From assembly GCA_027621535.1 (NCBI GenBank), contig JAQCBB010000002.1, positions 1 through 63,792 on the forward strand: a stretch of 63,792 bases of DNA, written 5' to 3'. Within the stretch, counting starts at the first letter, position 1. Each line of letters opens with the position of its first letter. This DNA comes from Pseudomonadota bacterium. Lineage in GTDB: Bacteria > Pseudomonadota > Gammaproteobacteria > Burkholderiales > Methylophilaceae. Both the position numbers and the translations under genes were made by a program. Below are positions 34,862-45,645 of the stretch, in pieces. The notes under the pieces are model-generated. The model was not told the DNA's origin and ran no database searches. It saw only the letters and a program-made list of their open reading frames with translations.

Positions 34862-36580
34862 CTATAGATTAGTAATCCATAAGACTTGATAGGGTTTTAA
34901 AGTAATTTTTTTAGATTCAATTTTTTTATTAGTTATTAAATCAATCCAATGCTTATTAAAAATTAAATTAATTTCATTCAGATCAACTGGCTGTTTATTA
35001 TTTGTGACATTGGCAATCACAAATATACTTTGTTTCCGATTGTGACTTTGGCGCCAAATTGCAAATACTTCTTTTCCTAAATTTAAAGTAAATTGAGTTG
35101 CATTTGGATGAAATGCTGGTTGTGATTTTCTGATGAGAAGTATTTGCTTTAACGCATTTAAAATTTTTTGTTCTTTTGTTTTATTTTGCAAAGCCTTTAA
35201 AATCTCAGTGATCTTAAATTTTTTTCGATTTATAGTTCTTTTTTCATTTGTTTCCTTTACGCCTTCATAATAATTTTCAGTTCCAAGTAGGCTATTTACA
35301 TAGATTGCGGGTATCCCTTCTAAACTAAACATAATGGAATGTGCACAAATAAATCGTTGGATTTGATAGTTATCAGATTCATGTATTGTTTCTTTAAGGG
35401 CGTCAAATAAAGCTATATTTATTTCATAAGGTTTTTGTTTATTGTTAATTTTTCTATATGAGATTTGACCCCCTAGGTTTTTCATTTTTTTTAAGATAGC
35501 TTTTATATTTTTTTCTGAAATCAATCCTTCTGCTGGTCTTATTCCAATACCGTCATGAGATGCAATAAAATTAAAATACGTATTACCTTCCATTGGCGGA
35601 GGCATAGACATTAACCATTTCCTTAAAATAGATACATCTCCAAAAAGCATGGTATAAAGAATGATCGGAGGGAGTGAAAAATTATAAATTAAATGAGCTT
35701 CATTGCCGTTTCCGAAATAATCAAGATTTTCTTTGTTGGGAAGATTTGTTTCAGTTATTAAAAAAGTTTTTTTAGAATAATTATCCATAATTAATCTAAT
35801 TAATTTGATAATCTCATGCGTTTGAGGAAGATTAATGCAGCTTGTGCCTATCTCTTTCCATAAAAATGCAACAGCATCTAAACGAAGTACGCTAATTCCA
35901 TGATCAAGATAAAATTTGATAATTTGTAGAAATGCTAATAACACATCTTGATTTGAAAAGTCTAAATCAATCTGATCTCGACTAAAGGTACACCAGACAT
36001 ATTTATCCCCACTATTAGTTTTATACTTTTGTAATAACTCATGACTTCTTGGTCTTGTTACAGAAGTCGTATCAAAAGTTTTTTTAAAATAATGAAAAAA
36101 ATTTTTCCCTGGTGATTCATTATTTAAAAACTGTTTAAACCAATCTGATTGGCTAGAGCAATGATTAATGACCAAATCACCCATAATTTTGAAATTTGCG
36201 GAGAGTTTTTTGATATCACCCCACGTGCCGAATCCCTTTTTTATTTGAAGATAATTAATAACAGAAAAACCATCGTCAGAGCTATATGGGAAAAAGGGTA
36301 AAATATGAATTATCGAAATAACATCTTTTAAATGTAGATCCATAAATTTTTTTAATGAATCAATATGTTTTTTATCTTGTTCTTGAAATGTATCCATATA
36401 GGTAATCATGACAACATCAGACTCACTCCATCGATTGGCAGCATGATTTATCTTTAATTTTTTATTTAAAAAAATTGTAAAAATTTTTTTTGCAAAATTA
36501 GTATTTTGTTTTTTGGGATAAATGTTGTTTAAATGAGTAAGGATCTGTTGATATAAGATATTACTTTTTTGAAAATTCAT
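34862..36580 (-). CDS. GH13 subfamily 18 phosphorylase, probable glucosylglycerate phosphorylase
   Basis: A sucrose-phosphorylase-like enzyme of 572 residues. Catalytic residues are visible as D235 nucleophile (VLRLDAVAFLW), E277 acid/base (LITETNLP), and D343 stabiliser (IASHDGIGIRP). The segment KEIGTSCINLPQTH after the nucleophile resembles glucosylglycerate phosphorylases (YcjM type) more than sucrose phosphorylases. The adjacent GpgS-like gene supports this substrate. It would release glucose-1-phosphate and glycerate using phosphate. It overlaps the upstream gene by 20 bp. Confidence 0.75.
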   Translation of the reverse strand: MNFQKSNILYQQILTHLNNIYPKKQNTNFAKKIFTIFLNKKLKINHAANRWSESDVVMITYMDTFQEQDKKHIDSLKKFMDLHLKDVISIIHILPFFPYSSDDGFSVINYLQIKKGFGTWGDIKKLSANFKIMGDLVINHCSSQSDWFKQFLNNESPGKNFFHYFKKTFDTTSVTRPRSHELLQKYKTNSGDKYVWCTFSRDQIDLDFSNQDVLLAFLQIIKFYLDHGISVLRLDAVAFLWKEIGTSCINLPQTHEIIKLIRLIMDNYSKKTFLITETNLPNKENLDYFGNGNEAHLIYNFSLPPIILYTMLFGDVSILRKWLMSMPPPMEGNTYFNFIASHDGIGIRPAEGLISEKNIKAILKKMKNLGGQISYRKINNKQKPYEINIALFDALKETIHESDNYQIQRFICAHSIMFSLEGIPAIYVNSLLGTENYYEGVKETNEKRTINRKKFKITEILKALQNKTKEQKILNALKQILLIRKSQPAFHPNATQFTLNLGKEVFAIWRQSHNRKQSIFVIANVTNNKQPVDLNEINLIFNKHWIDLITNKKIESKKITLKPYQVLWITNL

Positions 36581-37787
36581 TCATATCCTCATTGACAGCG
36601 ACTAGGAAGTCTTCTTGAAGATCTGGAATAGCACTATTTACTCTTGTCCAAGATGGAATAAACGGGGTTTCCATGGGGTTATCAAGATAGCTTTTGCCAG
36701 CATCAAGAATATTTTGGGCAAACATCTCTACGGCTCTTTCCTCAGAATGGATGTCTAATTTTAATCCATTCATTGCAGCATCATTATTGTAAGTTTCAAT
36801 AAAGTCTAATGCAATTCTGAAATATGTGGCTTTTATTGAGCGAAAAGTTTCGGTATTGAAAACCAAACCATTGGTGGCAAGTTTTCTGAAGATTGATTTA
36901 CAAATGTCGATGGACATTTTAGAAAGACCTTTTTCTTTATCGTTTAAGCTTAGGTCTTGGTGCTTATGATCATAATGATCTGCAATGTCAACTTGACAGA
37001 GATGGTTGTTTGAATAATTTCTATTGACTTCAGATAAAACACCAATTTCTAGACCCCAATCACTTGGAATGCGGATATCACTAAGGACATCTGTACGCAT
37101 TGAAAATTCTCCAGCAAGGGCATATCTAAAGCTATCAAGATAATTTAGATAATCATTATCATTAAATATTCGCTTCAAAGAACGAATTAATGGTGTCACT
37201 AAAAGACGACAAACACGACCATTTATTTTTTCATGAGTGACTCTGGAGTAGTAACCTTTGCAAAATTGATAGTTAAAATTAGGATTAGCAACTGGATAGA
37301 TGAGTCGAGCGAGTAACTCTCGATTATAGGTGACAATATCACAATCATGTAAGGCAACTGATTTTGCTGTTCCATCAGCAAGAACGAAGCCGAAACAAAA
37401 CCAAACATTCCGACCTTTGCCGAGTTCTTTTGGAGATAAATCAAACTTTTTAAGTTTCTGATCAATATCTAGTAGACGAGGACCATCATTCCAGAGTACA
37501 AAATGTTTTTGAGGCAGTTGATTAAAAAATTGAAGGGCATATTGATATTGTTCTTTTGTTGCTTGATCGAGTCCAATTACAATCGAGTCTAGATAATTAA
37601 CTTTTTTTAATTCATCAACAATTAATTGTAAGGCTGGCTTTTCAAGTTCAGAAAATAAACTTGGAAGAACTAAAGTCATTGGGCGCGTCTTAGAGAATCT
37701 TTTTAAATCAGTTTCTAAATCTGATAGTGACCTTGTTCTTAAATTGTGGAGCGTACTTATTATTCCATTTTGATAAAAATCACTCAT
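36561..37787 (-). CDS. gpgS: Glucosyl-3-phosphoglycerate synthase-like glycosyltransferase (GT81)
   Basis: A GT-A fold enzyme of 408 residues. A metal-binding DCD (148-150) sits in SVALHDCDIVTYNRELLARL, and the donor-site region LVLPSLFSELEKPAL is near the N-terminus. Its length and motifs match GpgS, which transfers glucose from a nucleotide sugar to 3-phosphoglycerate. Its neighbours are a MPGP-type phosphatase upstream (8 bp overlap) and a GH13 phosphorylase downstream. A mannosylglycerate route is an alternative. Confidence 0.8.
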   Translation of the reverse strand: MSDFYQNGIISTLHNLRTRSLSDLETDLKRFSKTRPMTLVLPSLFSELEKPALQLIVDELKKVNYLDSIVIGLDQATKEQYQYALQFFNQLPQKHFVLWNDGPRLLDIDQKLKKFDLSPKELGKGRNVWFCFGFVLADGTAKSVALHDCDIVTYNRELLARLIYPVANPNFNYQFCKGYYSRVTHEKINGRVCRLLVTPLIRSLKRIFNDNDYLNYLDSFRYALAGEFSMRTDVLSDIRIPSDWGLEIGVLSEVNRNYSNNHLCQVDIADHYDHKHQDLSLNDKEKGLSKMSIDICKSIFRKLATNGLVFNTETFRSIKATYFRIALDFIETYNNDAAMNGLKLDIHSEERAVEMFAQNILDAGKSYLDNPMETPFIPSWTRVNSAIPDLQEDFLVAVNEDMNEFSKK

Positions 37788-38529
37788 TTTTTAGTACCTT
37801 TAATAATTCATCATTCCATCCTTTTGGCGCAGTTTGCTTGCTGAATATCCAGTTTGCTTGTTTGAGATGATCATTATTATTTTTAATTAATATTTTTATA
37901 TCAGAAGCTTCAATCATCTTAATATCATTTTCTCCATCACCCAAACCAATGGTAAAGAATGATGTTTTATGTTGCTTTTCATACGCATTTTTGATCCATT
38001 TTAGTGCATTTGATTTGTCATGGTGCGAACAGATAGTTAAAAATCGACCACCTTTGATTACATTAAATCCAAGGTCAGTGATGATTTTTATAAATTCATA
38101 TTGTTTGTCATCTCTGTCTAACCATATGATTGGATCAGAAAATAATCTTTTTTGTGATGCCTCAGCTTGTTGCTCATTTAATCCTGTGAGCCCCATTACT
38201 TCTTTTATATTTAATTTTGTATAGAAATTAAAATTAAATTCTCTTTTTAATGGGTCTATCTTGTTATGAATCAAAGAAAGATTAAAACCAAATTGAATGA
38301 TTTTTTTTTGAAAGTGAATCCCTGAACCATTTTCAAATATAAATGGATGATCAATCATTAATTCTGATTGTAAATGAAGCATTTCTTCATAGGTTTTGCT
38401 TGAGGCAAGGATTAGGGGAATATTTTTTTTCTTTATCCAATTTAAAGCTGGAAGAGCTTGGTCAAAGGTATAGTTGTTATGATCAAGTAAAGTGCCGTCA
38501 AGATCAGAGAAAATCAAATAATCCTTCAT
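37780..38529 (-). CDS. HAD phosphatase of the mannosyl/glucosyl-3-phosphoglycerate phosphatase type
   Basis: A 249-residue HAD-IIB hydrolase. Catalytic aspartates D9 and D11 are in FSDLDGTLLD. Motif III/IV GLGDGENDIKMIEASD is near residue 195. The C2B cap and NGSGIHF region match the mannosyl-3-phosphoglycerate phosphatase family. It is the first gene of the leftward three-gene unit. It should dephosphorylate the GpgS product to yield glucosylglycerate, a compatible solute. Confidence 0.82.
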   Translation of the reverse strand: MKDYLIFSDLDGTLLDHNNYTFDQALPALNWIKKKNIPLILASSKTYEEMLHLQSELMIDHPFIFENGSGIHFQKKIIQFGFNLSLIHNKIDPLKREFNFNFYTKLNIKEVMGLTGLNEQQAEASQKRLFSDPIIWLDRDDKQYEFIKIITDLGFNVIKGGRFLTICSHHDKSNALKWIKNAYEKQHKTSFFTIGLGDGENDIKMIEASDIKILIKNNNDHLKQANWIFSKQTAPKGWNDELLKVLKNE

Positions 38530-38565
38530 ATGGATTAGTATGAAGTGAGGAGGAAAAGTTTAGAT

Positions 38566-39192
38566 TTATTTGCTAAACCACATCCTTTTTAAAACACCAT
38601 CTTTATTCACAAAAGTATGTTTGAGTGCTCCGGCAAAATGCAGAATAAATACCAATAAAAGAATTTGTCCAAAAATTTCATGAAATTCTTTAAAAAGATC
38701 TCTTAGTGTTTCATTATCTATACCAGGAAGAAAAGGAATCCCAAACCAATGAATACCATATTTGCTCCCTATAGACATGATGATTCCGGTTAATGGAATT
38801 AAGACCATTAGGAGGTAAAGAGCATGATGGGCTGCCGTAGCTAATTTAACTTCAAATGGAGTCATGGTCGCCAACATTTTGGGAGGTTTATGAGTGATTC
38901 TCCAATAAATTCTAAATAACACTAAAAAGAAGATGGTGACCCCAATAGACTTATGTAAATTGAAGTAAAAAGTTCTTACAGAAATTTCTTTTGCAGTATC
39001 AATTGTGATTAGACCTAAGTTAAAGAGATCAAAACTACTGACTTTAGGATCAGCCTTTGGTAATTCTTCCATATACCATCCTAAAATAAACATAAAGATT
39101 ATTGCAGCTGCAATAATCCAATGCAGGACAATTGCTACATGAGTGTAACGATTTTTTTTTGTACCAAAGTAACTATTATTTGATTTTACCAT
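38566..39192 (-). CDS. Cytochrome b561 family membrane protein
   Basis: A 208-residue protein with four hydrophobic helices and paired histidines for two b hemes. The first is in YTHVAIVLHWIIAAAIIF (about 17-34), others in FYFNLHKSIGVTIFF, AAHHALYLLMVLIPL, and FHEIFGQILLLVFILHFAGALKH. These proteins shuttle electrons with quinone. It is transcribed divergently from a metallohydrolase gene with only 39 bp between the starts. The partner dehydrogenase is not identifiable here. Confidence 0.87.
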   Translation of the reverse strand: MVKSNNSYFGTKKNRYTHVAIVLHWIIAAAIIFMFILGWYMEELPKADPKVSSFDLFNLGLITIDTAKEISVRTFYFNLHKSIGVTIFFLVLFRIYWRITHKPPKMLATMTPFEVKLATAAHHALYLLMVLIPLTGIIMSIGSKYGIHWFGIPFLPGIDNETLRDLFKEFHEIFGQILLLVFILHFAGALKHTFVNKDGVLKRMWFSK

Positions 39193-39231
39193 AGATAAAT
39201 CATATAGATTTTATGTAAAAACTACAACATA

Positions 39232-40143
39232 ATGTGGCTAATGAGATTATTTACTATTTCGTTATTGTTTTTATTCTTTTTTGTATCGAATGCAAAAGCT
39301 TTTGTAAAAGAAATAGCTCCTGGAGTATTTGTCCACCTGGGCAAACATCTTGATATAGATGAGGGCTATGATGGCGATATCTGTAATATTGGTTTTATAG
39401 TTGGTGATGATGCAATAGCAGTGATTGATACAGGGGGAAATTATTTAGTTGGCAATCAGCTAAGGCAATATATTACTGAAAATTTTAAACAGCCTATTAA
39501 ATATGTTATTAATACTCATGCTCATCTGGATCATGTTTATGGAAACATTTCTTTTGATGAAGTAGTGATTTATGGACACAAAAATCTGCCTAAAGCCATG
39601 CAGTTAAGAGCAAATATCTATGAGCGATTAAATGAAAAGTATCAAGGAAAAGTAGCCAGCAGCAGCCCTCTTGTTTTAGCAACAAAATTAGTAGAAATTG
39701 GTCAGGATGTTGATCTTGATTTAGGTAATCGAAAGATTACATTAAGCGCTTATCCGGTTGCGCATAGCGAAGCTGATCTGACGGTATATGATCAGAAAAC
39801 TCAAGTTTTGTGGTCAGGAGATCTTGTTTTCATAGAGCGAACCCCCTCCATTGATGGCAATATTCATGGGTATATTAAAGCACTTCAATTTATAAATGAG
39901 TTAGAAATATCTCAAATTATTCCCGGTCATGGAATACCCTCATCCAAGGAATATGCGACACAACCCATGTTAGGTTATTTAATGACACTTAGAGATGATA
40001 TCCGCCAATACATTGATGATGGAAAAAGCTTAGAGTATGCTTTGGAGCATGCGGTTCAATCAGAAAAAGAAAAATGGTTATTATTTGATATTCAAAATGA
40101 AAGAAACGTGAATCAGGTATATCTGATGATGGAATGGGAATAA
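39232..40143 (+). CDS. Exported metallo-beta-lactamase-fold protein, quinoprotein relay-type
   Basis: A 303-residue protein with an N-terminal signal peptide (residues 1-23, ending SNAKA). The zinc motif HAHLDH is near residue 96, a further histidine is in YPVAHSEADLTVYD, and GDLVF and IIPGHGIPS follow. Its overall pattern matches the 'quinoprotein relay system zinc metallohydrolase' class often associated with PQQ-dependent dehydrogenases in methylotrophs. The exact reaction is unknown. A second ATG at 39241 is possible. Confidence 0.75.
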   Translation: MWLMRLFTISLLFLFFFVSNAKAFVKEIAPGVFVHLGKHLDIDEGYDGDICNIGFIVGDDAIAVIDTGGNYLVGNQLRQYITENFKQPIKYVINTHAHLDHVYGNISFDEVVIYGHKNLPKAMQLRANIYERLNEKYQGKVASSSPLVLATKLVEIGQDVDLDLGNRKITLSAYPVAHSEADLTVYDQKTQVLWSGDLVFIERTPSIDGNIHGYIKALQFINELEISQIIPGHGIPSSKEYATQPMLGYLMTLRDDIRQYIDDGKSLEYALEHAVQSEKEKWLLFDIQNERNVNQVYLMMEWE

Positions 40144-40157
40144 TAAATTATTCCCAT
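40134..40157. terminator. Perfect palindrome at convergent 3' ends, probable bidirectional terminator
   Basis: Eleven-base arms ATGGGAATAAT and ATTATTCCCAT flank AA and form a perfect 24 bp palindrome. It includes the last two codons and stop of the metallohydrolase gene and precedes the convergent DoxX stop. The stem is AT-rich. Confidence 0.5.
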
Positions 40158-40171
40158 AATACCTTAAAGAC

Positions 40172-40579
40172 TTATTTTTTCCCCATTTTTTGATCTAGAC
40201 CACATCCTGTGTTCTCTGGATGAGCCCCAACCAATAAGAGTCCACCAGTGATTGCGATATACATTAAACTCATAATTAGAACCGGTTGACCTTGCATGGC
40301 ATTCATAAAGTAGACCACTGCCCAAATAAAAGAATAAGCTGCTAGGATATATGCAGCAATCCGAGTTTTAAACCCTAATATTAAAGCTAAGCCACCAAGA
40401 AATTGAACAAGAATGCTAAGGGGAGCCATAATTCCGGGTAGACCTCGGGCACCTAACATGTCTTGGTACATTCCATATCCGCCTGGGGTAGAAATAATAT
40501 TATTAATTATAAATAAAATGGAGATAAAAAATATTTGCGCTAATAAAATTCGTGCTATAAGTCCGATATGTTTTGTCAT
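40172..40579 (-). CDS. DoxX family membrane protein
   Basis: A 135-residue protein with four hydrophobic helices and the DoxX pattern ARILLAQIFFISILFI, GLPGIMAPLSILVQFLGGLALILGF, and RIAAYILAAYSFIWAV. Family members are poorly defined inner-membrane proteins sometimes linked to redox complexes. It is convergent with the metallohydrolase gene and divergent from a GNAT gene. No operon partner is visible. Confidence 0.82.
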   Translation of the reverse strand: MTKHIGLIARILLAQIFFISILFIINNIISTPGGYGMYQDMLGARGLPGIMAPLSILVQFLGGLALILGFKTRIAAYILAAYSFIWAVVYFMNAMQGQPVLIMSLMYIAITGGLLLVGAHPENTGCGLDQKMGKK

Positions 40580-40632
40580 AAAATTCCCTAAGTATGTAAT
40601 TTTTTTAAGATGATGCCTTTAAAATTAAAACT

Positions 40633-41070
40633 ATGCAAGTAAACCAATTAGATTTTCATATCCTTTCATGGAAAACAAACCTCAAAGAAATAAAAAAAAT
40701 CCGTACAGCTGTTTTTCTAAAAGAACAAAATATTCCAGATGAATTAGAATGGGACAATCATGATAATTCAGCTTCACATTTCGGTTTATTTTATAAATCT
40801 GGTTTGATTGCTTATGCGCGGTTAATAGAAAATAATGTTTATTGGATTGGACGGATGGCCGTTTTAAAAAAATACAGAGATATGAATATCGGTTCGTATT
40901 TATTACAACTTATCATTTCTTTTATTCGTGAAAGAAATTCTAAAAAAGATATATTTGTATCGTCTCAAGTTCAAGCGGTTCATTTTTATGAAAAAAATAA
41001 TTTTACTATCAGAGGAAAAAAATATTTAGATGCAGGTATTTTGCATACAGATATGATTTTAAGGCGATAG
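40633..41070 (+). CDS. GNAT family N-acetyltransferase
   Basis: 145 residues with the acetyl-CoA motif A segment IGRMAVLKKYRDMNIGSYLLQLII (about 76-99, RDMNIG replacing R/QxxGxG/A) and motif B VHFYEKNNFTIRGKKYLDAGI. It resembles the ElaA/YjcF type of small GNAT. The substrate is unknown. Its 3' end overlaps convergent mutY by 12 bp. Confidence 0.82.
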   Translation: MQVNQLDFHILSWKTNLKEIKKIRTAVFLKEQNIPDELEWDNHDNSASHFGLFYKSGLIAYARLIENNVYWIGRMAVLKKYRDMNIGSYLLQLIISFIRERNSKKDIFVSSQVQAVHFYEKNNFTIRGKKYLDAGILHTDMILRR

Positions 41071-42066
41071 CTCAATTAATAACTTTTTGATTGGTGCGGG
41101 TAAGCCTAAATCTTGTATATCCTGCCAATTAGTCCATAATCCTTTTAATTTAATTTCAGGTTTAGTTAAAGCTTTGACAAAAGTGTATCCAAATACTAAT
41201 TTATAATGAGAAAATATTGATTGCCTTTGCCCATGTTTAATAACTTGTTTCTCTTTTAACTTTATCTCTTCATTGGGTGGAAGCCATAATCCATTCCATA
41301 CCCCCGATCTATTTTTAACTAAAAAGATTTGCTTCTGATACTCATAGATATAAAAGTGTGTTTTTTTTACCTCATTCTTTTTAACGGGATTTTTTTTTGG
41401 AATCTTAGTACTGAGCCCTTGAATATATGCAACACAACATTTTGTCAGCGGGCAAATATTACATTTTGGTTTCTTAGGAATACAAAGTGTAGCTCCAAAA
41501 TCTATGATGGCTTGGGTATAAATATCAATATTTTTTTTAGGTAGATTTTTTTCACTGAGTAGCCATAATTTTTTTTCTGTCGCTGTATTATTGATAGGTG
41601 ACGTTATTCCATAAACTCGAGAGAACACCCTTTTGACATTTCCATCAAGGATGGGATAGGTTTTATTGAAGCAAAAGGCCAGGATTGCACCGGCAGTCGA
41701 TCTTCCTATCCCGGGCAGTCTAATTATGTCCTGAAAACTATCTGGAAAATGGCCATTGTATTCATTCATTATCATTATTGAGGCGGCATGGAGGTTTCTA
41801 GCTCTTGAATAAAAGCCTAAACCACTCCACATACTTAATACCTGATCCTCGCTTGCTTGAGCTAGCGCTTTAATGGTTTGAAATTTGGTGATAAATTTTT
41901 GATAGTATGGAATGACAGTTATGACCTGGGTTTGTTGCAGCATAATTTCTGAAACCCAAACATGATAGGGATCTTTTGACTTCTGCCACGGAAGATCATG
42001 GCGTCCGAATTTTTTATGCCATTTAATAATTGAAACATTGAAGGCAGGCTTATTTAAGGCTTCCAT
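41059..42066 (-). CDS. mutY: A/G-specific adenine DNA glycosylase MutY
   Basis: Removes adenine mispaired with 8-oxoguanine. The 335 residues have an N-terminal catalytic domain with LPWQ, EIMLQQTQV, and the helix-hairpin-helix LPGIGRSTAGAILAF. The 4Fe-4S cluster is CIPKKPKCNICPLTKCC (about 193-209), and the C-terminal NUDIX-like recognition domain includes NGLWLPP. It lies 3 bp after uppP in the leftward thiC-uppP-mutY run. Confidence 0.95.
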   Translation of the reverse strand: MEALNKPAFNVSIIKWHKKFGRHDLPWQKSKDPYHVWVSEIMLQQTQVITVIPYYQKFITKFQTIKALAQASEDQVLSMWSGLGFYSRARNLHAASIMIMNEYNGHFPDSFQDIIRLPGIGRSTAGAILAFCFNKTYPILDGNVKRVFSRVYGITSPINNTATEKKLWLLSEKNLPKKNIDIYTQAIIDFGATLCIPKKPKCNICPLTKCCVAYIQGLSTKIPKKNPVKKNEVKKTHFYIYEYQKQIFLVKNRSGVWNGLWLPPNEEIKLKEKQVIKHGQRQSIFSHYKLVFGYTFVKALTKPEIKLKGLWTNWQDIQDLGLPAPIKKLLIELSP

Positions 42067-42069
42067 TCT

Positions 42070-42864
42070 TTAATAAAATAATATTAAAAATAAAATGCCG
42101 ATAAGAATTCGATAATAAGCAAAAACTTTAAAATCATTGGTAGCAACAAAACGAATTAAAAACCGAATAACAATAAGGGCAGAAAAAAATGATGTTACAA
42201 AACCAATGAGAAAGAAAAGAGTATCATCGCTTGATAAGGAGTCAAGGTTTTTTAATAAATCATAAAAAGATGCAGCAAAGATGATCGGAATGGCCAGAAA
42301 AAAAGAAAATTCAGTTGCAGACTTTCGATTTAAATTGAGTAACATCCCACCCATAATCGTTGCGCCAGATCTTGAAACTCCGGGTATGAGTGCAAAACAT
42401 TGGAATAGACCAATTTCTAAAGCTGTTTTAAATGAAATTTGTTCAACACTTTTATAGCTTCTCTTTTTAAGAGAATTCTCGATAACAAGTATTACAAGCC
42501 CCCCTATAATCAATGCAAGGCTGACGCTCATGGGATTAAATAAATATGTCTTGATGCTGTCATGAAATAATAAACCCATAAAAGCAGCAGGAAAAAAGGC
42601 TAAAAATAAATTGATAAAGAAGTTTTTAGAGGATCTTTGTTTGATGGATATAATTTTTTGAGATAATAAATTTCTATATTCATACACAATAGCCAAAATA
42701 GCTCCAAGTTGAATAAAGATTTCAAATACATGGATGTTTGAATAGTTGGCATTTAATAAATAAGCTCCAAGGATCAAATGACCAGTGGAGCTTATTGGTA
42801 AAAACTCAGTTAAGCCTTCAATGACTCCTAAAATAAAGGCATGAATTAAAAAAAGTAAAGTCAT
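42070..42864 (-). CDS. uppP: Undecaprenyl-diphosphatase UppP (BacA)
   Basis: Recycles undecaprenyl diphosphate for cell-wall and LPS synthesis. The 264-residue multi-pass protein has the signature GVIEGLTEFLPISSTGHLIL near residue 14 and the second motif GVSRSGATIMGGMLLNL near residue 160. It follows thiC by 7 bp. Function is clear from motifs. Confidence 0.95.
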   Translation of the reverse strand: MTLLFLIHAFILGVIEGLTEFLPISSTGHLILGAYLLNANYSNIHVFEIFIQLGAILAIVYEYRNLLSQKIISIKQRSSKNFFINLFLAFFPAAFMGLLFHDSIKTYLFNPMSVSLALIIGGLVILVIENSLKKRSYKSVEQISFKTALEIGLFQCFALIPGVSRSGATIMGGMLLNLNRKSATEFSFFLAIPIIFAASFYDLLKNLDSLSSDDTLFFLIGFVTSFFSALIVIRFLIRFVATNDFKVFAYYRILIGILFLILFY

Positions 42865-42871
42865 CTAAATG

Positions 42872-44880
<2,009 letters not shown>

Positions 44881-44888
44881 TTAATTAC

Positions 44889-44918
44889 ATTGTACATAAA
44901 TTTATGAATTTACGTAAA
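44889..44918 (-). promoter_or_regulatory. Predicted promoter of the thiC riboswitch transcript
   Basis: On the minus strand, TTTACG (44913-44918) and TACAAT (44889-44894) are 18 bp apart. Initiation would fall just before the aptamer's P1 helix. Confidence 0.5.
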
Positions 44919-44991
44919 CCAATAACATCAAATGGACAAGCAATATCAGTTATAATTCTTAAAACTTCGCTTGTAAATTAAAAGGTCAAAA

Positions 44992-45645
44992 TTGAGCATT
45001 GAAAAAAATAGATTTAATATGATTGAGCAACAAATCAGAACGTGGAATGTGCTTGATGAAAAAATTCTTAACCTTTTTAGAATAAATTTACGTGAGAACT
45101 ATGTTCCAGATGAATATCAAGCACTAGCCTTTGCAGATATTGAAATTCCAATAAATTTAAATTCTTCAATGCTTCCCCCAAAATTAGAGGCTAAAATTTT
45201 AGAAGAATTAAAACCAAAAAAAAGTATGATCGCACTTCATGTTGGAACAGGCTCTGGTTTTTTTTCTGCTTTGCTTGCTTCACAAGTTAAAAAACTGATT
45301 ACCATAGAAATACAGCCCAGACTATTATTCGATGCAAAAAAACGTCATCTTGAAAACAGTATTAAAAATATTGAGTACGTTTGTGCAAATGGATTTAATG
45401 GATACTTCGAAAAAGCACCCTATGATCTCATCGTATATACCGCTTCTCATATTCATGAACCACCTGGAATTAGGGAGCAACTTAATATAGGTGGAAAATT
45501 ATTTTTACTGGAGGGTAATCAGGTCATTCAATATGGTAAATTGATTACCAGAATTTCAGGCACTGAATTTAAAATAAAAAATCTTTTTGAAGCCGTAGCG
45601 CCTTCTTTAGTGGAGTCATGGGAGCCAAGCAAATTTATATTTTAA
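44992..45645 (+). CDS. pcm: Protein-L-isoaspartate O-methyltransferase family protein
   Basis: 217 residues with FNMIEQQIRTWNVLDEKIL near the N-terminus, the SAM loop ALHVGTGSGFFSALLA (about 82-97), and YDLIVYTASHIHEPP as post-motif. It fits the betaproteobacterial Pcm-like family found before tolC. The canonical isoaspartate catalytic segment is not fully matched, so repair activity is uncertain. The TTG start at 44992 is backed by AAGG at 44981-44984. It overlaps the tolC start by 28 bp. Confidence 0.85.
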   Translation: MSIEKNRFNMIEQQIRTWNVLDEKILNLFRINLRENYVPDEYQALAFADIEIPINLNSSMLPPKLEAKILEELKPKKSMIALHVGTGSGFFSALLASQVKKLITIEIQPRLLFDAKKRHLENSIKNIEYVCANGFNGYFEKAPYDLIVYTASHIHEPPGIREQLNIGGKLFLLEGNQVIQYGKLITRISGTEFKIKNLFEAVAPSLVESWEPSKFIF

